A stretch of 35,259 nt of DNA from Bordetella parapertussis (lineage in GTDB: Bacteria; Pseudomonadota; Gammaproteobacteria; Burkholderiales; SG8-39): contig CAMDFL010000030.1 of the NCBI GenBank assembly GCA_945897475.1, forward strand, positions 1-35,259. The letters run 5' to 3'. The translations under genes were made by a program, and so were the position numbers. Positions 7,456-17,201 of this stretch are shown one piece after another. Below the pieces are notes generated by a model, which saw nothing but the letters and a program-made list of their open reading frames with translations, ran no database searches and was not told the DNA's origin. Positions within the stretch are counted from its first letter, which is position 1; every line of letters starts with the position of its first letter.

Positions 7456-9174
7456 CTAACCCCGCCCCGCCATTTCGCTCAAGATCACGTTGATCACCAC
7501 GCTCTTGCCATCTTTCATGGCGGCAGCGCCATCGCGCAGAGCGACCTTCAAGGCATCCAGTGTATCCACCTTGAAACCGACGCCGCCGAAGAGTTTTGGC
7601 AGATCCTCGAAGGCGTAAGCATTTATCGGCTCTCCGAGGAAGAGCTTGTGCTTCACCCCAGCGCCTTCCGGATAGTAGGAAGACTGGTTCTCGCGCATGG
7701 CACGGTAGCCGTTGTTGTTGTAGATCACTGCCATGATCGGCAACTTCTCGTCGCGTGCGAAGCCCAGGCACTGCACCGCCGGGTTATAGAGAAAGGCGCC
7801 GTCACCAATCAGGGTCACTACCGGTTGCTTGGGTCGCGCGAGTTTGACGCCCAGCGCCAGGCCCAATCCCTGCCCCAGGCCCGAGCGCAACGAGATGAAA
7901 CTTTGCGCACCCTTATGCCCAACGTGACGCTTGTTGATGCCACCATGCACAGTGGTCTCATCCAGATAGATGGTGTCGGCCGGCAGGCACTCGGCCAAGG
8001 TTGCGCACAACGCCACCGGATGAATACCGGGCTTTGCGCGCGCATCGGCTTCGGCTGAGCGAAAACGTTGCATTAATTTGTCATGCGCGCCGGACCAGCG
8101 TGTGCGACGCTCAGTCAAAATTTTCTCGTCCAGCTTTGCGGCACGCGCGGCATCTGCCAGGAGCCTCATTGAAGCAGCAGCATCACCACCAAGGAAGGCA
8201 TCGGCCTGCAGGTTTTGATAGGCCATGTGCAGCTTGAAGGGGCTCTCGTCGATCAGCACCACTTTCGCATGGATCGGCCCCATATTGGGCGGATACCAGG
8301 GATTGCGGCTGCGCACCACAAGCAGGAGATCCGCCTCCTTCAGGAGCGCGCTCGACTCATTGCCTTGATACAGCGGGTGATCCTTGGGGAAGTTGGTAGC
8401 ATCCCCGGCGGCGGACTCGACGATAGGCAGGGCCAGAGTTTCGCAAAGATCGACAAGCGCGTTATAGCCTTCCAGAGTGCGGCCGGAATTTCCGGCAGTG
8501 ATGATCGGGTTCTTCGCCGCCAGGATCATGGCGAGAACCTTCTGTACATCCTCATCGGTGGGCCGCACTTTGGCAGGCGCGGGCATTTTGCGCATTTTTG
8601 CAGGCGCCACCCATCGGCCCATCATGATTTCAATGGGCACATCCAGATAAGTAGGTCCTTGCGGCGTGGATAGAGCGATCTCACCCGAGCGCTGCACCAT
8701 TTCGTAAATGTTGGCCGAGCTTGGCGCCTGCTGCGACCACTTCACCATGGAGTCAATGATCCGCGGCATGCCACCCATGACGTTATGGTTGGTGTACCAC
8801 TGCGCGCCCGGGTCGAAATCTTCCTGATCGCCGTAGGACGATGATTCGCCCGACATGATCACCATAGGCAACTCATTCAGACGCGCGCCATGGATGCCCA
8901 CCGCGCCTTGCATCAAGCCCACACCCGCGTGCAGGAGCACACCCTGCATGCGCCCTGTCATAAGCGTGTAGCCGGTGGCGATATTCACGGCAAGCGTTTC
9001 GTGCCCGCAGGACAGGTATGCCGGACCTTTGACGTCGTTCAATTTCTGACGACCCAGAGCCTCCCATACCGAGCCCCAATCGGAGCCCGGCGATGAAATG
9101 ATGTAATCCATATCCATATCGCGGCACGCCTGAAGAATCGCTTCGCCGCCATCCATAGTCACGCTTTTATCCAT
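7456..9174 (-). CDS. Thiamine pyrophosphate-dependent enzyme (acetolactate synthase / decarboxylase superfamily)
   Basis: This is a 572-residue protein with the three-domain layout of POX/AHAS-type ThDP enzymes. The N-terminal pyrimidine-binding domain has the catalytic glutamate in YLSCGHETLAVN (Glu59). The middle domain (about 205-345) is present. The C-terminal domain carries the ThDP/Mg motif GDGAF (457-461), ending about 25 residues later at NNNGY (486-490). The sequence does not let me choose between carboligase, benzoylformate-type decarboxylase or sulfopyruvate/phosphonopyruvate-type decarboxylase. The conserved residues look intact. The ATG at 9174 has AGGA about 7 bases upstream. 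It sits between a GMC oxidoreductase and a Pht5-like gene, which suggests 2-oxoacid chemistry in carboxylate or aromatic acid breakdown. About 200 bases to the next gene downstream hold no gene I can support. Confidence 0.88.
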   Translation of the reverse strand: MDKSVTMDGGEAILQACRDMDMDYIISSPGSDWGSVWEALGRQKLNDVKGPAYLSCGHETLAVNIATGYTLMTGRMQGVLLHAGVGLMQGAVGIHGARLNELPMVIMSGESSSYGDQEDFDPGAQWYTNHNVMGGMPRIIDSMVKWSQQAPSSANIYEMVQRSGEIALSTPQGPTYLDVPIEIMMGRWVAPAKMRKMPAPAKVRPTDEDVQKVLAMILAAKNPIITAGNSGRTLEGYNALVDLCETLALPIVESAAGDATNFPKDHPLYQGNESSALLKEADLLLVVRSRNPWYPPNMGPIHAKVVLIDESPFKLHMAYQNLQADAFLGGDAAASMRLLADAARAAKLDEKILTERRTRWSGAHDKLMQRFRSAEADARAKPGIHPVALCATLAECLPADTIYLDETTVHGGINKRHVGHKGAQSFISLRSGLGQGLGLALGVKLARPKQPVVTLIGDGAFLYNPAVQCLGFARDEKLPIMAVIYNNNGYRAMRENQSSYYPEGAGVKHKLFLGEPINAYAFEDLPKLFGGVGFKVDTLDALKVALRDGAAAMKDGKSVVINVILSEMAGRG

Positions 9175-9295
9175 GTGTTTTCCTGGTCTACTAGAAAAGG
9201 TTTTAATTAATCGAGTGCTTTTAATCGAATAACGCCTTTCGTACCCTCGCGCCTAGCCCCCTCACAAATGGCCCCAAGCCTCGTATTATGCCGTC

Positions 9296-10942
9296 TCAGC
9301 CCACACTCTTGGCGTCGGCTTTGATCATCGCCGCGCCGCGCTCGGCAATCATCACCGTGGGTGAATTGGTATTGCCCGAGGTGATGGTGGGCATGATGGA
9401 GGCATCGATCACGCGCAGGCCTTCGATACCACGCACCCGCAGGCGCGAATCCACCACCGAATTGTCATCAATCGCCCGCCCCATGCGGCAGGTGCCCACG
9501 GGATGAAATATGGTGGTGCCCACATCGCCGGCCGCTTTGGCCAGTTGCTCGTCGGTTTGCGCGCCTGGGCCTGGTAGAAACTCCTCCGGAGAGTATTTTT
9601 TCATAACCTGGGTTTCATTGACGATGCGCCGCGTCATACGCAAGGACTCAGCAGCAATACGCCGGTCCTGCGCAGTCGAGAGGTAATTCAATTGGATCGC
9701 AGGCGCCTGGCGGTAATCCGCCGACTTGATTCGGATACTGCCGCGTGAAGTGGGCTTCAGATTGCACACGCTCGCCGTGAACGCGGGAAACGGATGCAGG
9801 GGATCGCCGAATTTATCAAGCGACAAGGGTTGCACGTGATACTCGAGATTGGCATCGCTCTGCGAAGGATCGGATTTCAAAAACGCGCCAAGTTGCGAGG
9901 GCGCCATGGTCAGGGGCCCGGTACGATACAACGCATACTCCAGCGCCATCTTTGCCTTTCCCCAGAGAGAGTTGGCCATGGTGTTGAGCGTGAGAACATT
10001 TTTTACCTTGAAAGACATGCGCAGTTGTAGATGGTCCTGCAGGTTCGCACCCACACCGGGTAGATCGTTCACAACGGGAATGCCGTGTTGCGCCAGCAAC
10101 TCCCCCGGTCCGATGCCCGACAGCTGCAGAATCTGCGGGCTGCCGATTGCGCCAGCCGAGAGCACCGTTTCGCGCATGGCAGCGGCAAAAAATTCTTTAT
10201 CGCCGCACAGGTAGTCGACACCCAGCACCCGGCGCCCATCGAGACGCAATTTCTTCACCGTCGCACCGGTGATCACGGTGAGATTGGCTCGGCCCTGTGC
10301 CGGCCGAAGAAACGCCTTCGATGCATTGACGCGCACCCCGCGGCGCTGATTGACCTCGAAACGCGAAACGCCAGCGTTGTCGCCACGGTTGAAATCCTCC
10401 ACCTTGGCAATACCCACCTCAGTCGCCGCATCGCGAAACGCGTCCAGAATTTCCCAGGAAAGACGTTGCTGCTCAACACGCCACTCGTGGCCGCCCTCAC
10501 CCTCTCCCACAGCGCCGTGCATTTGGTCCGCGCCGCGCCAGTGGTCCTCGGTGCCCTTGAAAATCGGCAGCACTTTTTCCCACGACCAGTCCGCATCGCC
10601 GGTCGCGGCGGCCCAACTATCGTAATCGCTGGCCTGCCCGCGCATGTAAATCATGGCATTGATCGACGAACAGCCACCCAGCACTCGGCCGCGCGCATAG
10701 AGAATCGATCGGCCGTTCAAGCCCGGATCGGGCTCGGTGCGATAACACCAGTCGGTGCGCGGATTACCGATGCAGTAGAGATAGCCCACGGGAATATGGA
10801 TCCAGATCCAGTTGTCCTTGCCACCTGCTTCGAGCAGCAATACCGACACTGCGGGGTCGGCGCTCAGACGATTGGCGAGCACGCAACCCGCCGTGCCACC
10901 GCCGATAATGACGTAATCGAATTTGCCCGACTGTGTTGCCAT
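9296..10942 (-). CDS. GMC family FAD-dependent oxidoreductase (choline/alcohol dehydrogenase-like)
   Basis: This is a 548-residue flavoenzyme that oxidises alcohol groups of an unknown substrate. The FAD dinucleotide-binding motif is FDYVIIGGGTAGCVLANRLS (near residues 9-28). The GMC signature 1 region reads GRVLGGCSSINAMIYMRG, and signature 2 is in the GAIGSPQILQLSGIGP segment. The active-site region is FHPVGTCRMG (His480), and the second catalytic position falls in TSGNTNSPT (Asn526). Length and motifs fit the choline-dehydrogenase-like branch, with no signal peptide. The start is the ATG at 10942, next to the FAD motif. The 199 bases upstream, to the molybdenum enzyme gene, show no convincing gene. 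Neighbours suggest oxidation of an alcohol intermediate, which the adjacent aldehyde-oxidase-type proteins could take further. That link is inference. Confidence 0.93.
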   Translation of the reverse strand: MATQSGKFDYVIIGGGTAGCVLANRLSADPAVSVLLLEAGGKDNWIWIHIPVGYLYCIGNPRTDWCYRTEPDPGLNGRSILYARGRVLGGCSSINAMIYMRGQASDYDSWAAATGDADWSWEKVLPIFKGTEDHWRGADQMHGAVGEGEGGHEWRVEQQRLSWEILDAFRDAATEVGIAKVEDFNRGDNAGVSRFEVNQRRGVRVNASKAFLRPAQGRANLTVITGATVKKLRLDGRRVLGVDYLCGDKEFFAAAMRETVLSAGAIGSPQILQLSGIGPGELLAQHGIPVVNDLPGVGANLQDHLQLRMSFKVKNVLTLNTMANSLWGKAKMALEYALYRTGPLTMAPSQLGAFLKSDPSQSDANLEYHVQPLSLDKFGDPLHPFPAFTASVCNLKPTSRGSIRIKSADYRQAPAIQLNYLSTAQDRRIAAESLRMTRRIVNETQVMKKYSPEEFLPGPGAQTDEQLAKAAGDVGTTIFHPVGTCRMGRAIDDNSVVDSRLRVRGIEGLRVIDASIMPTITSGNTNSPTVMIAERGAAMIKADAKSVG

Positions 10943-11141
10943 GCTGCTTTCTCGCCGACGCTGAGACTGGATGATAAAGTCTCCGGCGTCGCTTCAGTGA
11001 ATGGGTTGTGCGGCTTGGATAATAGCCGCGTCTGCCATGCGCGCAAATTCGAGACCCAAAGGAATTGCAGAGCCACTTTCACAAGGCGGTCGATCATTAT
11101 TTGCGGGCATCCGCGCAATTGGGTCAAACCCCGGAAAAACC

Positions 11142-13481
11142 CTATTCTGGCCGGATGCGCATCGCCTGCCACACACGCGACGGAGTCAGCGGTGTATCGA
11201 TGTGAGTCACGCCACGCTCAGCCAAGGCGTCGAGCACAGCATTAACGATGGTGGGCAACCCGCCAGCGCAGCCGGCTTCGCCACAACCTTTGACACCCAG
11301 AGGGTTGGTCTTTGCCGGCACCGGGCGGCTATTGAACTCGAAGGAGGGCAGGTCATCCGCGCGCGGCAAGCAATAGTCCATAAAGGAGCCCGTGATCAGT
11401 TGCCCCTGCCCGTCGTACACGGTACGCTCCATCAACGCCTGGCCTATGCCCTGGACGATGCCGCCCTGCACCTGCCCCTCGACGATCATGGGATTGATCA
11501 GCGTGCCAAAGTCGTCCACCACCACATAGTTGAGAATCTCCACCACACCGGTTTCGGGGTCGACTTCCACTTCGCCAATGTGAGCGCCATTGGGATAGGT
11601 GGCAGGCGAGGTGTCGTGGCTCACCCAGGAGTCCAGCTTCATGGGTACGCCATCAGCACCTGTGAGCGTTTTCGCACGTGCGGCCAGGTCCATGATGTTG
11701 ACTTTCCGGTCGGTGCCGGCAACACAAAAATCACCCCCCATGAATTCGATGTCCCCCGCTGCGGCCTCCAGCACCAGCGCCGCAAGCTGCGTGCCGTTTT
11801 CAATAATCTTCTTCGAGACATTGAGTATGGCGCCCGATGACGCCACCGCCGAACGCGAGCCGCCCGAACCGCCGGGGCCCGAGAGCTGGTCGCTGTCCGA
11901 TTGATCGAGGTGAATCCTATCGAAGGGCAAGCCTAGCGTTTGCGCGAGAATCTGCGCGAACGGCGTGGCGTGACCCATGCCGAAATCCTTTCCTGCGGTG
12001 ATCAGGGTGACGCTGCCATCATCATTGAATCGCACATCCGCCAATTCCTTTCCCGGACCGGCGGTATGTTCGAGATAGGTGCTCACCGCGATTCCTCGCA
12101 ACTTCCCGCGCTTGGCCGAATCGGCTTTACGCGCGGCAAATCCCTGCCAGTCGGCGCGCATCAGCACCTCTTCCAGACAGCCCGGAAAATCCCCCGAATC
12201 AAGCACCGGACCATTGACGGTTTTGAAAGGCATATCACCGGGTTGCACCAGATTGCGACGTCGCATTTCGACGCGATCAATGCCAGTCTCGCGAGCCGCT
12301 TGATCGATCAAGCGTTCAACGATGTATTTCGATTCCGGCCGTCCCGCGCCACGGTACGGGCCGGTTGGCACTGAATTGGTCAGCACCGCCTTCACTGAAA
12401 CGGACATCGCGCCAAATTTATAGACACTGGGCAGATTGGATGACAACACCGCGGTCGGCGATACCGGGCCCATGGTGGTGACATGGGCGCCGACATCGCC
12501 CCAGCCCTTGAGACGTATGGCGAGAAAGTGCCCCTCTTTATCGAGGGCCAATTCAGCGTCGATCAAACTCGCCCTACCTTGATGATCGGAGAGAAAACTC
12601 TCCGCACGGTCGGCACACCACTTCACCGGAACGCCAAGTTTTCTCGCTGCGAACATCGAGGCCACCGTGCCGTCGTACGGTTGGCCTTTCATGCCAAACG
12701 ACCCGCCAACATCGCCCGAGATCACCCGCATTTTCTGCGGCTGCATTTTGAACACCGCGCACAAGGCGCCGCGCAAACCGAATGCGCCCTGGCTGGGCGA
12801 ATAAACGGTGAACTTTTCATCAAGCTTGTCCCAGGACGCCACCACCGCGCGCGGTTCCATGGCAGCCACCACCAGGCGATTGTTGTCCAGACGAATTCGC
12901 GTGACATGCGAAGCCTTAGCGAAGGCATCATTGGTCGCCTCGTCGTTGCCCTGAAACCAGTCGAGCACCACGTTCGTGGGCACGTCGCCAAACAACGGCG
13001 CGGCATCCGCGGCGGTTGTCATATCGGTCTGCGCTTGCAGCGCCTCAATGTCCGCCTCGATGAGTTCCGTCGCGTCCTTTGCCTGCGCAAAGGTTTTGGC
13101 GACCACCACGGCGATTGCTTGCCCCACATGGCGCACGCGGTCGCGCGCGAGTCCGAAGACAAAAGGCACCTTGAGCGGCGTGCCGTCCCGGCCTTTGAGC
13201 GGAAATACATTGGGAATGCCCGCGATACCCTCGGCATCAAAGTCCTTCGCGGTAAATACACCCAGCACACCGGGTGCTTTTTGCGCGGCCGACACATCGA
13301 TGCTATTGATTTTTCCGTGCGCCATGAAAGCCCGCGCCAGACACGCGTAGGCTTGGCCAGGAAGGTTCACATCATCGGTATAGCGCCCGCCACCCGATAG
13401 CAGGCGCGCATCTTCCTTGCGCACCACGCGCTGGCCAACGCCGAAACGAGCTTCAAAGAGATTGGGATTGCTGCCTGCCAT
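11142..13481 (-). CDS. Xanthine dehydrogenase / CoxL-type molybdopterin-binding large subunit (copy 1)
   Basis: This encodes about 779 residues of a molybdenum hydroxylase large subunit (aldehyde oxidase/xanthine dehydrogenase family). The start GVGQRVVRKEDARLLSGGGR is typical of CoxL-type subunits. Molybdopterin-contact segments VGGSFGMKG and GPYRGAGRPESKY are present. The second is the form II version (AYRGAGR), not the CO-dehydrogenase-specific active-site loop, so CO oxidation is unlikely. The catalytic Glu is expected in GVKGCGEAGCAG near the C-terminus. The frame is open upstream, but ATG at 13481 matches the family N-terminus. Upstream lies an intrinsic terminator ending copy 2, so this copy may have its own promoter in the short gap. 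The usual FeS and FAD subunits are not encoded nearby. Confidence 0.93.
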   Translation of the reverse strand: MAGSNPNLFEARFGVGQRVVRKEDARLLSGGGRYTDDVNLPGQAYACLARAFMAHGKINSIDVSAAQKAPGVLGVFTAKDFDAEGIAGIPNVFPLKGRDGTPLKVPFVFGLARDRVRHVGQAIAVVVAKTFAQAKDATELIEADIEALQAQTDMTTAADAAPLFGDVPTNVVLDWFQGNDEATNDAFAKASHVTRIRLDNNRLVVAAMEPRAVVASWDKLDEKFTVYSPSQGAFGLRGALCAVFKMQPQKMRVISGDVGGSFGMKGQPYDGTVASMFAARKLGVPVKWCADRAESFLSDHQGRASLIDAELALDKEGHFLAIRLKGWGDVGAHVTTMGPVSPTAVLSSNLPSVYKFGAMSVSVKAVLTNSVPTGPYRGAGRPESKYIVERLIDQAARETGIDRVEMRRRNLVQPGDMPFKTVNGPVLDSGDFPGCLEEVLMRADWQGFAARKADSAKRGKLRGIAVSTYLEHTAGPGKELADVRFNDDGSVTLITAGKDFGMGHATPFAQILAQTLGLPFDRIHLDQSDSDQLSGPGGSGGSRSAVASSGAILNVSKKIIENGTQLAALVLEAAAGDIEFMGGDFCVAGTDRKVNIMDLAARAKTLTGADGVPMKLDSWVSHDTSPATYPNGAHIGEVEVDPETGVVEILNYVVVDDFGTLINPMIVEGQVQGGIVQGIGQALMERTVYDGQGQLITGSFMDYCLPRADDLPSFEFNSRPVPAKTNPLGVKGCGEAGCAGGLPTIVNAVLDALAERGVTHIDTPLTPSRVWQAMRIRPE

Positions 13482-13506
13482 TTGATGGATTCCGTAAATA
13501 CCGTTG

Positions 13507-13535
13507 AAAAAAAACTCCCCCTGAGCGGGGGAGTT
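13507..13535 (-). terminator. Intrinsic terminator between the two molybdenum hydroxylase genes
   Basis: On the minus strand AACTCCCCC and GGGGGAGTT form a perfect 9-bp stem with a 5-base loop, followed by a run of T residues (eight T counting those in the stem). It lies about 33 bases after the stop of copy 2 (13568) and before the ATG of copy 1 (13481), so the two copies are probably at least partly separate transcription units. Confidence 0.85.
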
Positions 13536-13567
13536 AAATGAAATTGCCAACTGCGATTTCAGCGAGC

Positions 13568-15892
13568 TCAGGCGACCGAACGCAAAGCCCTCCACACCCG
13601 CTCCTGCGTCGCCGGCATTTCAATCCGCTTGGCGCCGACCTGCGATAACGCGTCGTTCACCGCATTCATCACCGTGGGCAAGGCGCCACAAGTGCCCGCT
13701 TCGCCAGCGCCTTTCACACCCAATGGGTTCTTCTTGGTCGGGATCACGATGTTGTGCAGGTCAAACTCGCAGTAATCATCCGCACGCGGCATGCAGTAGT
13801 CCATGAATGAACCGGTGATCAATTGCCCGCTGTCAGGGTCATAATGCAGATCCTCGAGCAGGGCCTGCCCAGCGCCTTGCACGATACCGCCGAAAATCTG
13901 ACCCTCGCACAGCATCGGGTTGATCATCACGCCCACGTCGTCTACCGCGAAGTATCGGGTCATCACGACATGCCCGGTGTCCTGATCCAATTCGACTTCG
14001 CAGATGTGCGTACCGTTGGGGAAGGTGGCGGTGTCTCCGCCGTAATCAGCGCGCGAATACAAACCCGCCTCAAGTCCCTTTGGCATGGTGTCCTGACTGA
14101 AGGACTTTTTCGCCACTTCCATCAATCCCACCGAGCGGTCAGTGCCGCCGACGGTAAATTTTCCTTTCGCGAAAACGATATCGGCATCCGCCGCTTCCAG
14201 CAGGTGCGCGGCGATTTTCTTGCCCTTCTCGATAATGCGATCCGCCGCCATCACCACCGAAGAGCCTGCCAGTACCGCCGAACGCGAACCGAAGGTACCC
14301 ACGCCTTGCGTCACCACGTCGGTGTCACCATAGACGTAACGGATGTTGTCGGAATCCAGGCCCAGACGATCCGATAGCACCTGCTTGAATGTCGTGCCAT
14401 GGCCCTGGCCATGATCCATGGAACCGCATATCAAAGTTGCGTTGCCGGATGGATCGAAGCGCACTTCGACGTGCTCGTAGTCGCGGCCCGCGGCGGGTTC
14501 AACCAATAGCCCCAAGCCAACTCCCAGAATCTTGCCGCGCTTTTTCGCATCGCTTCGACGTTTTTCGATTTCCGAGTAGCCGTAGCGCACCAGGCACTCC
14601 TCCATGGTGCGTGCGAATTCGCCACAATCATATGTCTGCTTGAACGGCGTGGTGTAAGGCATGGCCGAGGGCGAGATGGCATTGCGGCGGCGAATCTCCG
14701 CCGGATCCATTCCCAATTCCTTCGCTGCGACATCGACAATGGTTTCGACGGCATACAAAGGTTCAGGACGTCCGCCTCCGCGATAAAACGCGATACGCAT
14801 GGTGTTGGTGAGCGCGCCGATTACCTTGGCATGCACGCCTTGAAACGTATAGGTGTTGTTGAGACAGGCGATCGCCACCATGGTCGGGTTCACATTGCGA
14901 TCAGTGGTGTTGTAGGCGCCGATGGCACATCTGTGCACGGTGCGCAGACCTAGAAATTTGGCGTCCTTATCCAGAGCGAGTTCGGCTTCAATGACACTGT
15001 CGCGCGCCTGTTCATCCGACAAAATACCTTCGCCGCGCTCAGAAATCCATTTCACCGGCCGGCCGGTTATTTCGGCGGCCCACATGGCCAGCGAGTATTC
15101 AGCCGACGCCCCGCCCTTCATGCCGAAACCACCGCCCATGTTGTCGCACACCACACGCAGTTTGCTCTGCGGGACTTTGAATATCTGATCGGCAATGGCG
15201 CTGCGCGTACCGTGCGCCGATTGGATCGTGGCGCGCAGTGTGTAGCGTCCCTCTTCCGAATCGAACTCGGCCAGACAGCCGCGCGGTTCCATCGAATTGG
15301 TCGTGACCCGATTTACGACAATCCGGTGGCGGATGATTTTGTCCGCTTTGGCAAACGCCGCGTCGGTCGCGGCCTTGTCGCCGGCCTCGTGAAAGAAGGC
15401 TTCGTTGCCCGGATTATTCTCCCAAACCTTCGGGGCGCCCGGCGCAAGCGAAGCCTCCGGTGTCACCACAGAGGGCAACGGGTCGTAATCAATTTCGATC
15501 AATTCGGCGGCGTCCTTGGCCAGGTTCAAAGTCTCGGCGACGATAAAAACTACCGGCTCGCCAACATAGCGAACGAAACCTTGAGCCAGCAGCGGTTGCG
15601 GCGTAACGAAAGCCGGCGATCCGTCGCTTTTCTTGCGTGGCACGATCGGGCGCGGCGCGCCCAGACCGCGCGACTTGAGATCATCGCCAGTCAACACCGC
15701 AAGCACGCCTGGGGCCGCTTTGGCGGCTTGCGCGTTGATTTTTCCAAGCTTGGCGTGCGCATGCGGCGAGCGCAATACAAACGCACGCGCTTCGGCGGCA
15801 AGCTTCACGTCATCCACATAACGCCCGCGACCTTTGAGAAGGCGGGGATCTTCTTCACGCAGTACCGACTGCCCTACTCCATACAAACCCAT
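13568..15892 (-). CDS. Xanthine dehydrogenase / CoxL-type molybdopterin-binding large subunit (copy 2)
   Basis: This is a 774-residue molybdenum hydroxylase large subunit, paralogous to the gene at 11142-13481 and similar along its whole length. The N-terminus GLYGVGQSVLREEDPRLLKG is the family start. Motifs visible are NMGGGFGMKGG, AFYRGGGRPEPLYAVE (form II active-site loop with Gly in place of the usual Ala) and GVKGAGEAGTCG containing the catalytic Glu. The ATG at 15892 has AAGGAAA upstream at good spacing. Such subunits normally work with a 2Fe-2S subunit and a FAD subunit, and neither is in the window. Either they are encoded elsewhere, or these proteins use another electron partner. The substrate is unknown; an aldehyde or N-heteroaromatic compound is typical for the family. 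Confidence 0.94.
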   Translation of the reverse strand: MGLYGVGQSVLREEDPRLLKGRGRYVDDVKLAAEARAFVLRSPHAHAKLGKINAQAAKAAPGVLAVLTGDDLKSRGLGAPRPIVPRKKSDGSPAFVTPQPLLAQGFVRYVGEPVVFIVAETLNLAKDAAELIEIDYDPLPSVVTPEASLAPGAPKVWENNPGNEAFFHEAGDKAATDAAFAKADKIIRHRIVVNRVTTNSMEPRGCLAEFDSEEGRYTLRATIQSAHGTRSAIADQIFKVPQSKLRVVCDNMGGGFGMKGGASAEYSLAMWAAEITGRPVKWISERGEGILSDEQARDSVIEAELALDKDAKFLGLRTVHRCAIGAYNTTDRNVNPTMVAIACLNNTYTFQGVHAKVIGALTNTMRIAFYRGGGRPEPLYAVETIVDVAAKELGMDPAEIRRRNAISPSAMPYTTPFKQTYDCGEFARTMEECLVRYGYSEIEKRRSDAKKRGKILGVGLGLLVEPAAGRDYEHVEVRFDPSGNATLICGSMDHGQGHGTTFKQVLSDRLGLDSDNIRYVYGDTDVVTQGVGTFGSRSAVLAGSSVVMAADRIIEKGKKIAAHLLEAADADIVFAKGKFTVGGTDRSVGLMEVAKKSFSQDTMPKGLEAGLYSRADYGGDTATFPNGTHICEVELDQDTGHVVMTRYFAVDDVGVMINPMLCEGQIFGGIVQGAGQALLEDLHYDPDSGQLITGSFMDYCMPRADDYCEFDLHNIVIPTKKNPLGVKGAGEAGTCGALPTVMNAVNDALSQVGAKRIEMPATQERVWRALRSVA

Positions 15893-15916
15893 GTTGTTTC
15901 CTTGTAAAAAATCAAA

Positions 15917-16009
15917 TCACTCCGGTTTGATACCGGTGGCCTTGATGATGCGGCCATAGACCTCGATCCCATTTAGATGCATCGCCGCGAGCTGCTCCGG
16001 ATTTGCCGC
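15917..16009 (-). pseudogene. Remnant of a TctC/Bug gene (C-terminal 30 residues)
   Basis: On the minus strand the frame ending in TGA at 15917 reads a segment close to the C-terminus of Bug/TctC proteins: it begins ANPEQL, contains GIEVYGRIIKATGIKPE and then stops. The intact family members in this window end in comparable segments (ANSPAQF...KLARAANLKPE and ANSPEDF...MVPLLGLKPE). Upstream the similarity ends abruptly and the frame meets a stop near 16056, so only the tail of a former gene remains, 24 bases downstream of the position where copy 2 of the molybdenum enzyme begins. It is not functional. I see nothing recognisable between 16010 and 16147. Confidence 0.6.
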
Positions 16010-16147
16010 CGATGCCGAACATGCCGTTCTTGCCCACCCACTATCGAAGGTCGATGAATTCTATGCTCTTGTTCAATTCCGCGCCGATGCACATTTCAGG
16101 ACTATTCTCGCAGAATGGCACTTTCAATCTGGCAGATGCTATTTGGC

Positions 16148-17092
16148 CTACACCAATCTCCAAACTCGTCTCGCCGAAACGTCCGCGGCAAGTACCAGCG
16201 CCCCTGCAACTACTCCAGCCAAGGCATCCAGCAATGCCGAAGCGGTAGCCTCCAATGCGCCACCCGCACCAGGCACATCGGCGAAACTCTGCGAGAGATG
16301 GTGAATCCCGTCGTGCAAGAACGGTATGCCATGCGTGAGGATGCCCCCGCCCACCATGAACATCGCCACTGTCCCAGCCACCGACAGAAATTTCATGAGG
16401 GCCGGTGCGGCCAGTAGAAGGAGTTCACCGATTGAGCGCCGCATGGCTCCGGCTGCGCCCGCCTTCGCGGTACGCGTGAGGTACAGGCCGCCGTCATCGA
16501 GCTTGACGATCCCGGCGACAAGACCATAGACACCGATGGTCATCAGTATCGCAATTGCGGTCAGTACCGCAACCTGTTTGCCGAACGACACATCGGCAAC
16601 TGTGCCCAGCGCGATGACGATGATCTCCGCCGACAACACGAAATCGGTGCGTATCGCGCCCTTGATCTTGTCGCGCTCCATCGCGGCGATATCCACGGCG
16701 GGATTGGCAAGCGCCGCAGCCAACTGGTCGTGATGTTGCTTGTCTTCCTCGGTGCTGTGCAGAAACCGATGCGCGAGTTTCTCGAAACCCTCGTAACACA
16801 GGTAGGCGCCGCCCAGCATCAACAAAGGCGTGATCGCCCAGGGAAGGAACGCGCTGATGGCCAGCGCCGCCGGCACCAGGATGGCCTTGTTGACAAACGA
16901 GCCCTTGGCCACGGCCCACACCACCGGCAGTTCGCGATCCGCGTTGACGCCGGCGACCTGTTGCGCGTTAAGCGCAAGGTCATCTCCCAGCACCCCCGCG
17001 GCTTTCTTGGCGGCGACCTTGCTCATCAAGGCCACGTCATCGAGGATGGTGGCGATGTCGTCGATTAACGCAAAAAAACTCGAACCTGCCAT
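16148..17092 (-). CDS. DUF808 (YedI-like) inner-membrane protein
   Basis: This is a 314-residue membrane protein whose start, [40 protein letters not shown], is characteristic of the DUF808/YedI family. Several hydrophobic helices follow: about 70-98, 155-172, 177-198, 222-250 and 280-305. The segment [18 protein letters not shown] and the [21 protein letters not shown] region are also typical. No biochemical function is established for the family. The gene stands alone: 109 bases separate it from the upstream TctC gene, and downstream lies only the TctC remnant. Length is normal for the family and I see no sign of damage. A role linked to the surrounding catabolic genes is not evident. Confidence 0.9.
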   Translation of the reverse strand: MAGSSFFALIDDIATILDDVALMSKVAAKKAAGVLGDDLALNAQQVAGVNADRELPVVWAVAKGSFVNKAILVPAALAISAFLPWAITPLLMLGGAYLCYEGFEKLAHRFLHSTEEDKQHHDQLAAALANPAVDIAAMERDKIKGAIRTDFVLSAEIIVIALGTVADVSFGKQVAVLTAIAILMTIGVYGLVAGIVKLDDGGLYLTRTAKAGAAGAMRRSIGELLLLAAPALMKFLSVAGTVAMFMVGGGILTHGIPFLHDGIHHLSQSFADVPGAGGALEATASALLDALAGVVAGALVLAADVSARRVWRLV

Positions 17093-17201
17093 TTCGATAT
17101 CTCCACTTTGCCTGCCCGGATTGCCGCGATTAAAAGTTTTTCGCCGAGCCCGCGCGACTTTCTACAATTCGCTTGACCCAGGATCACACTAAGCGGCGTA
17201 A

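Noticed and set aside
10994..11141. Minus-strand frame between the CoxL-type and GMC genes reading PLGLEFARMADAAIIQAAQP
   Set aside because: It looks a little protein-like at its end, but it is short, starts inside the preceding gene and matches no family I recognise, so I could not support a gene or remnant.
10085..11245. Long plus-strand open frame opposite the GMC oxidoreductase gene
   Set aside because: It is antisense to a gene with complete GMC motifs and has no domain-like sequence of its own.
12483..13400. Plus-strand open frame of about 305 codons opposite CoxL-type copy 1
   Set aside because: Antisense shadow of a clearly conserved gene; no ribosome-binding site or family motif.
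11142..15892. Carbon monoxide dehydrogenase (coxL)
   Set aside because: Both proteins have the form II loop (YRGAGR / YRGGGR) instead of the CO-dehydrogenase-specific Cys-containing loop, and no coxS or coxM is nearby.
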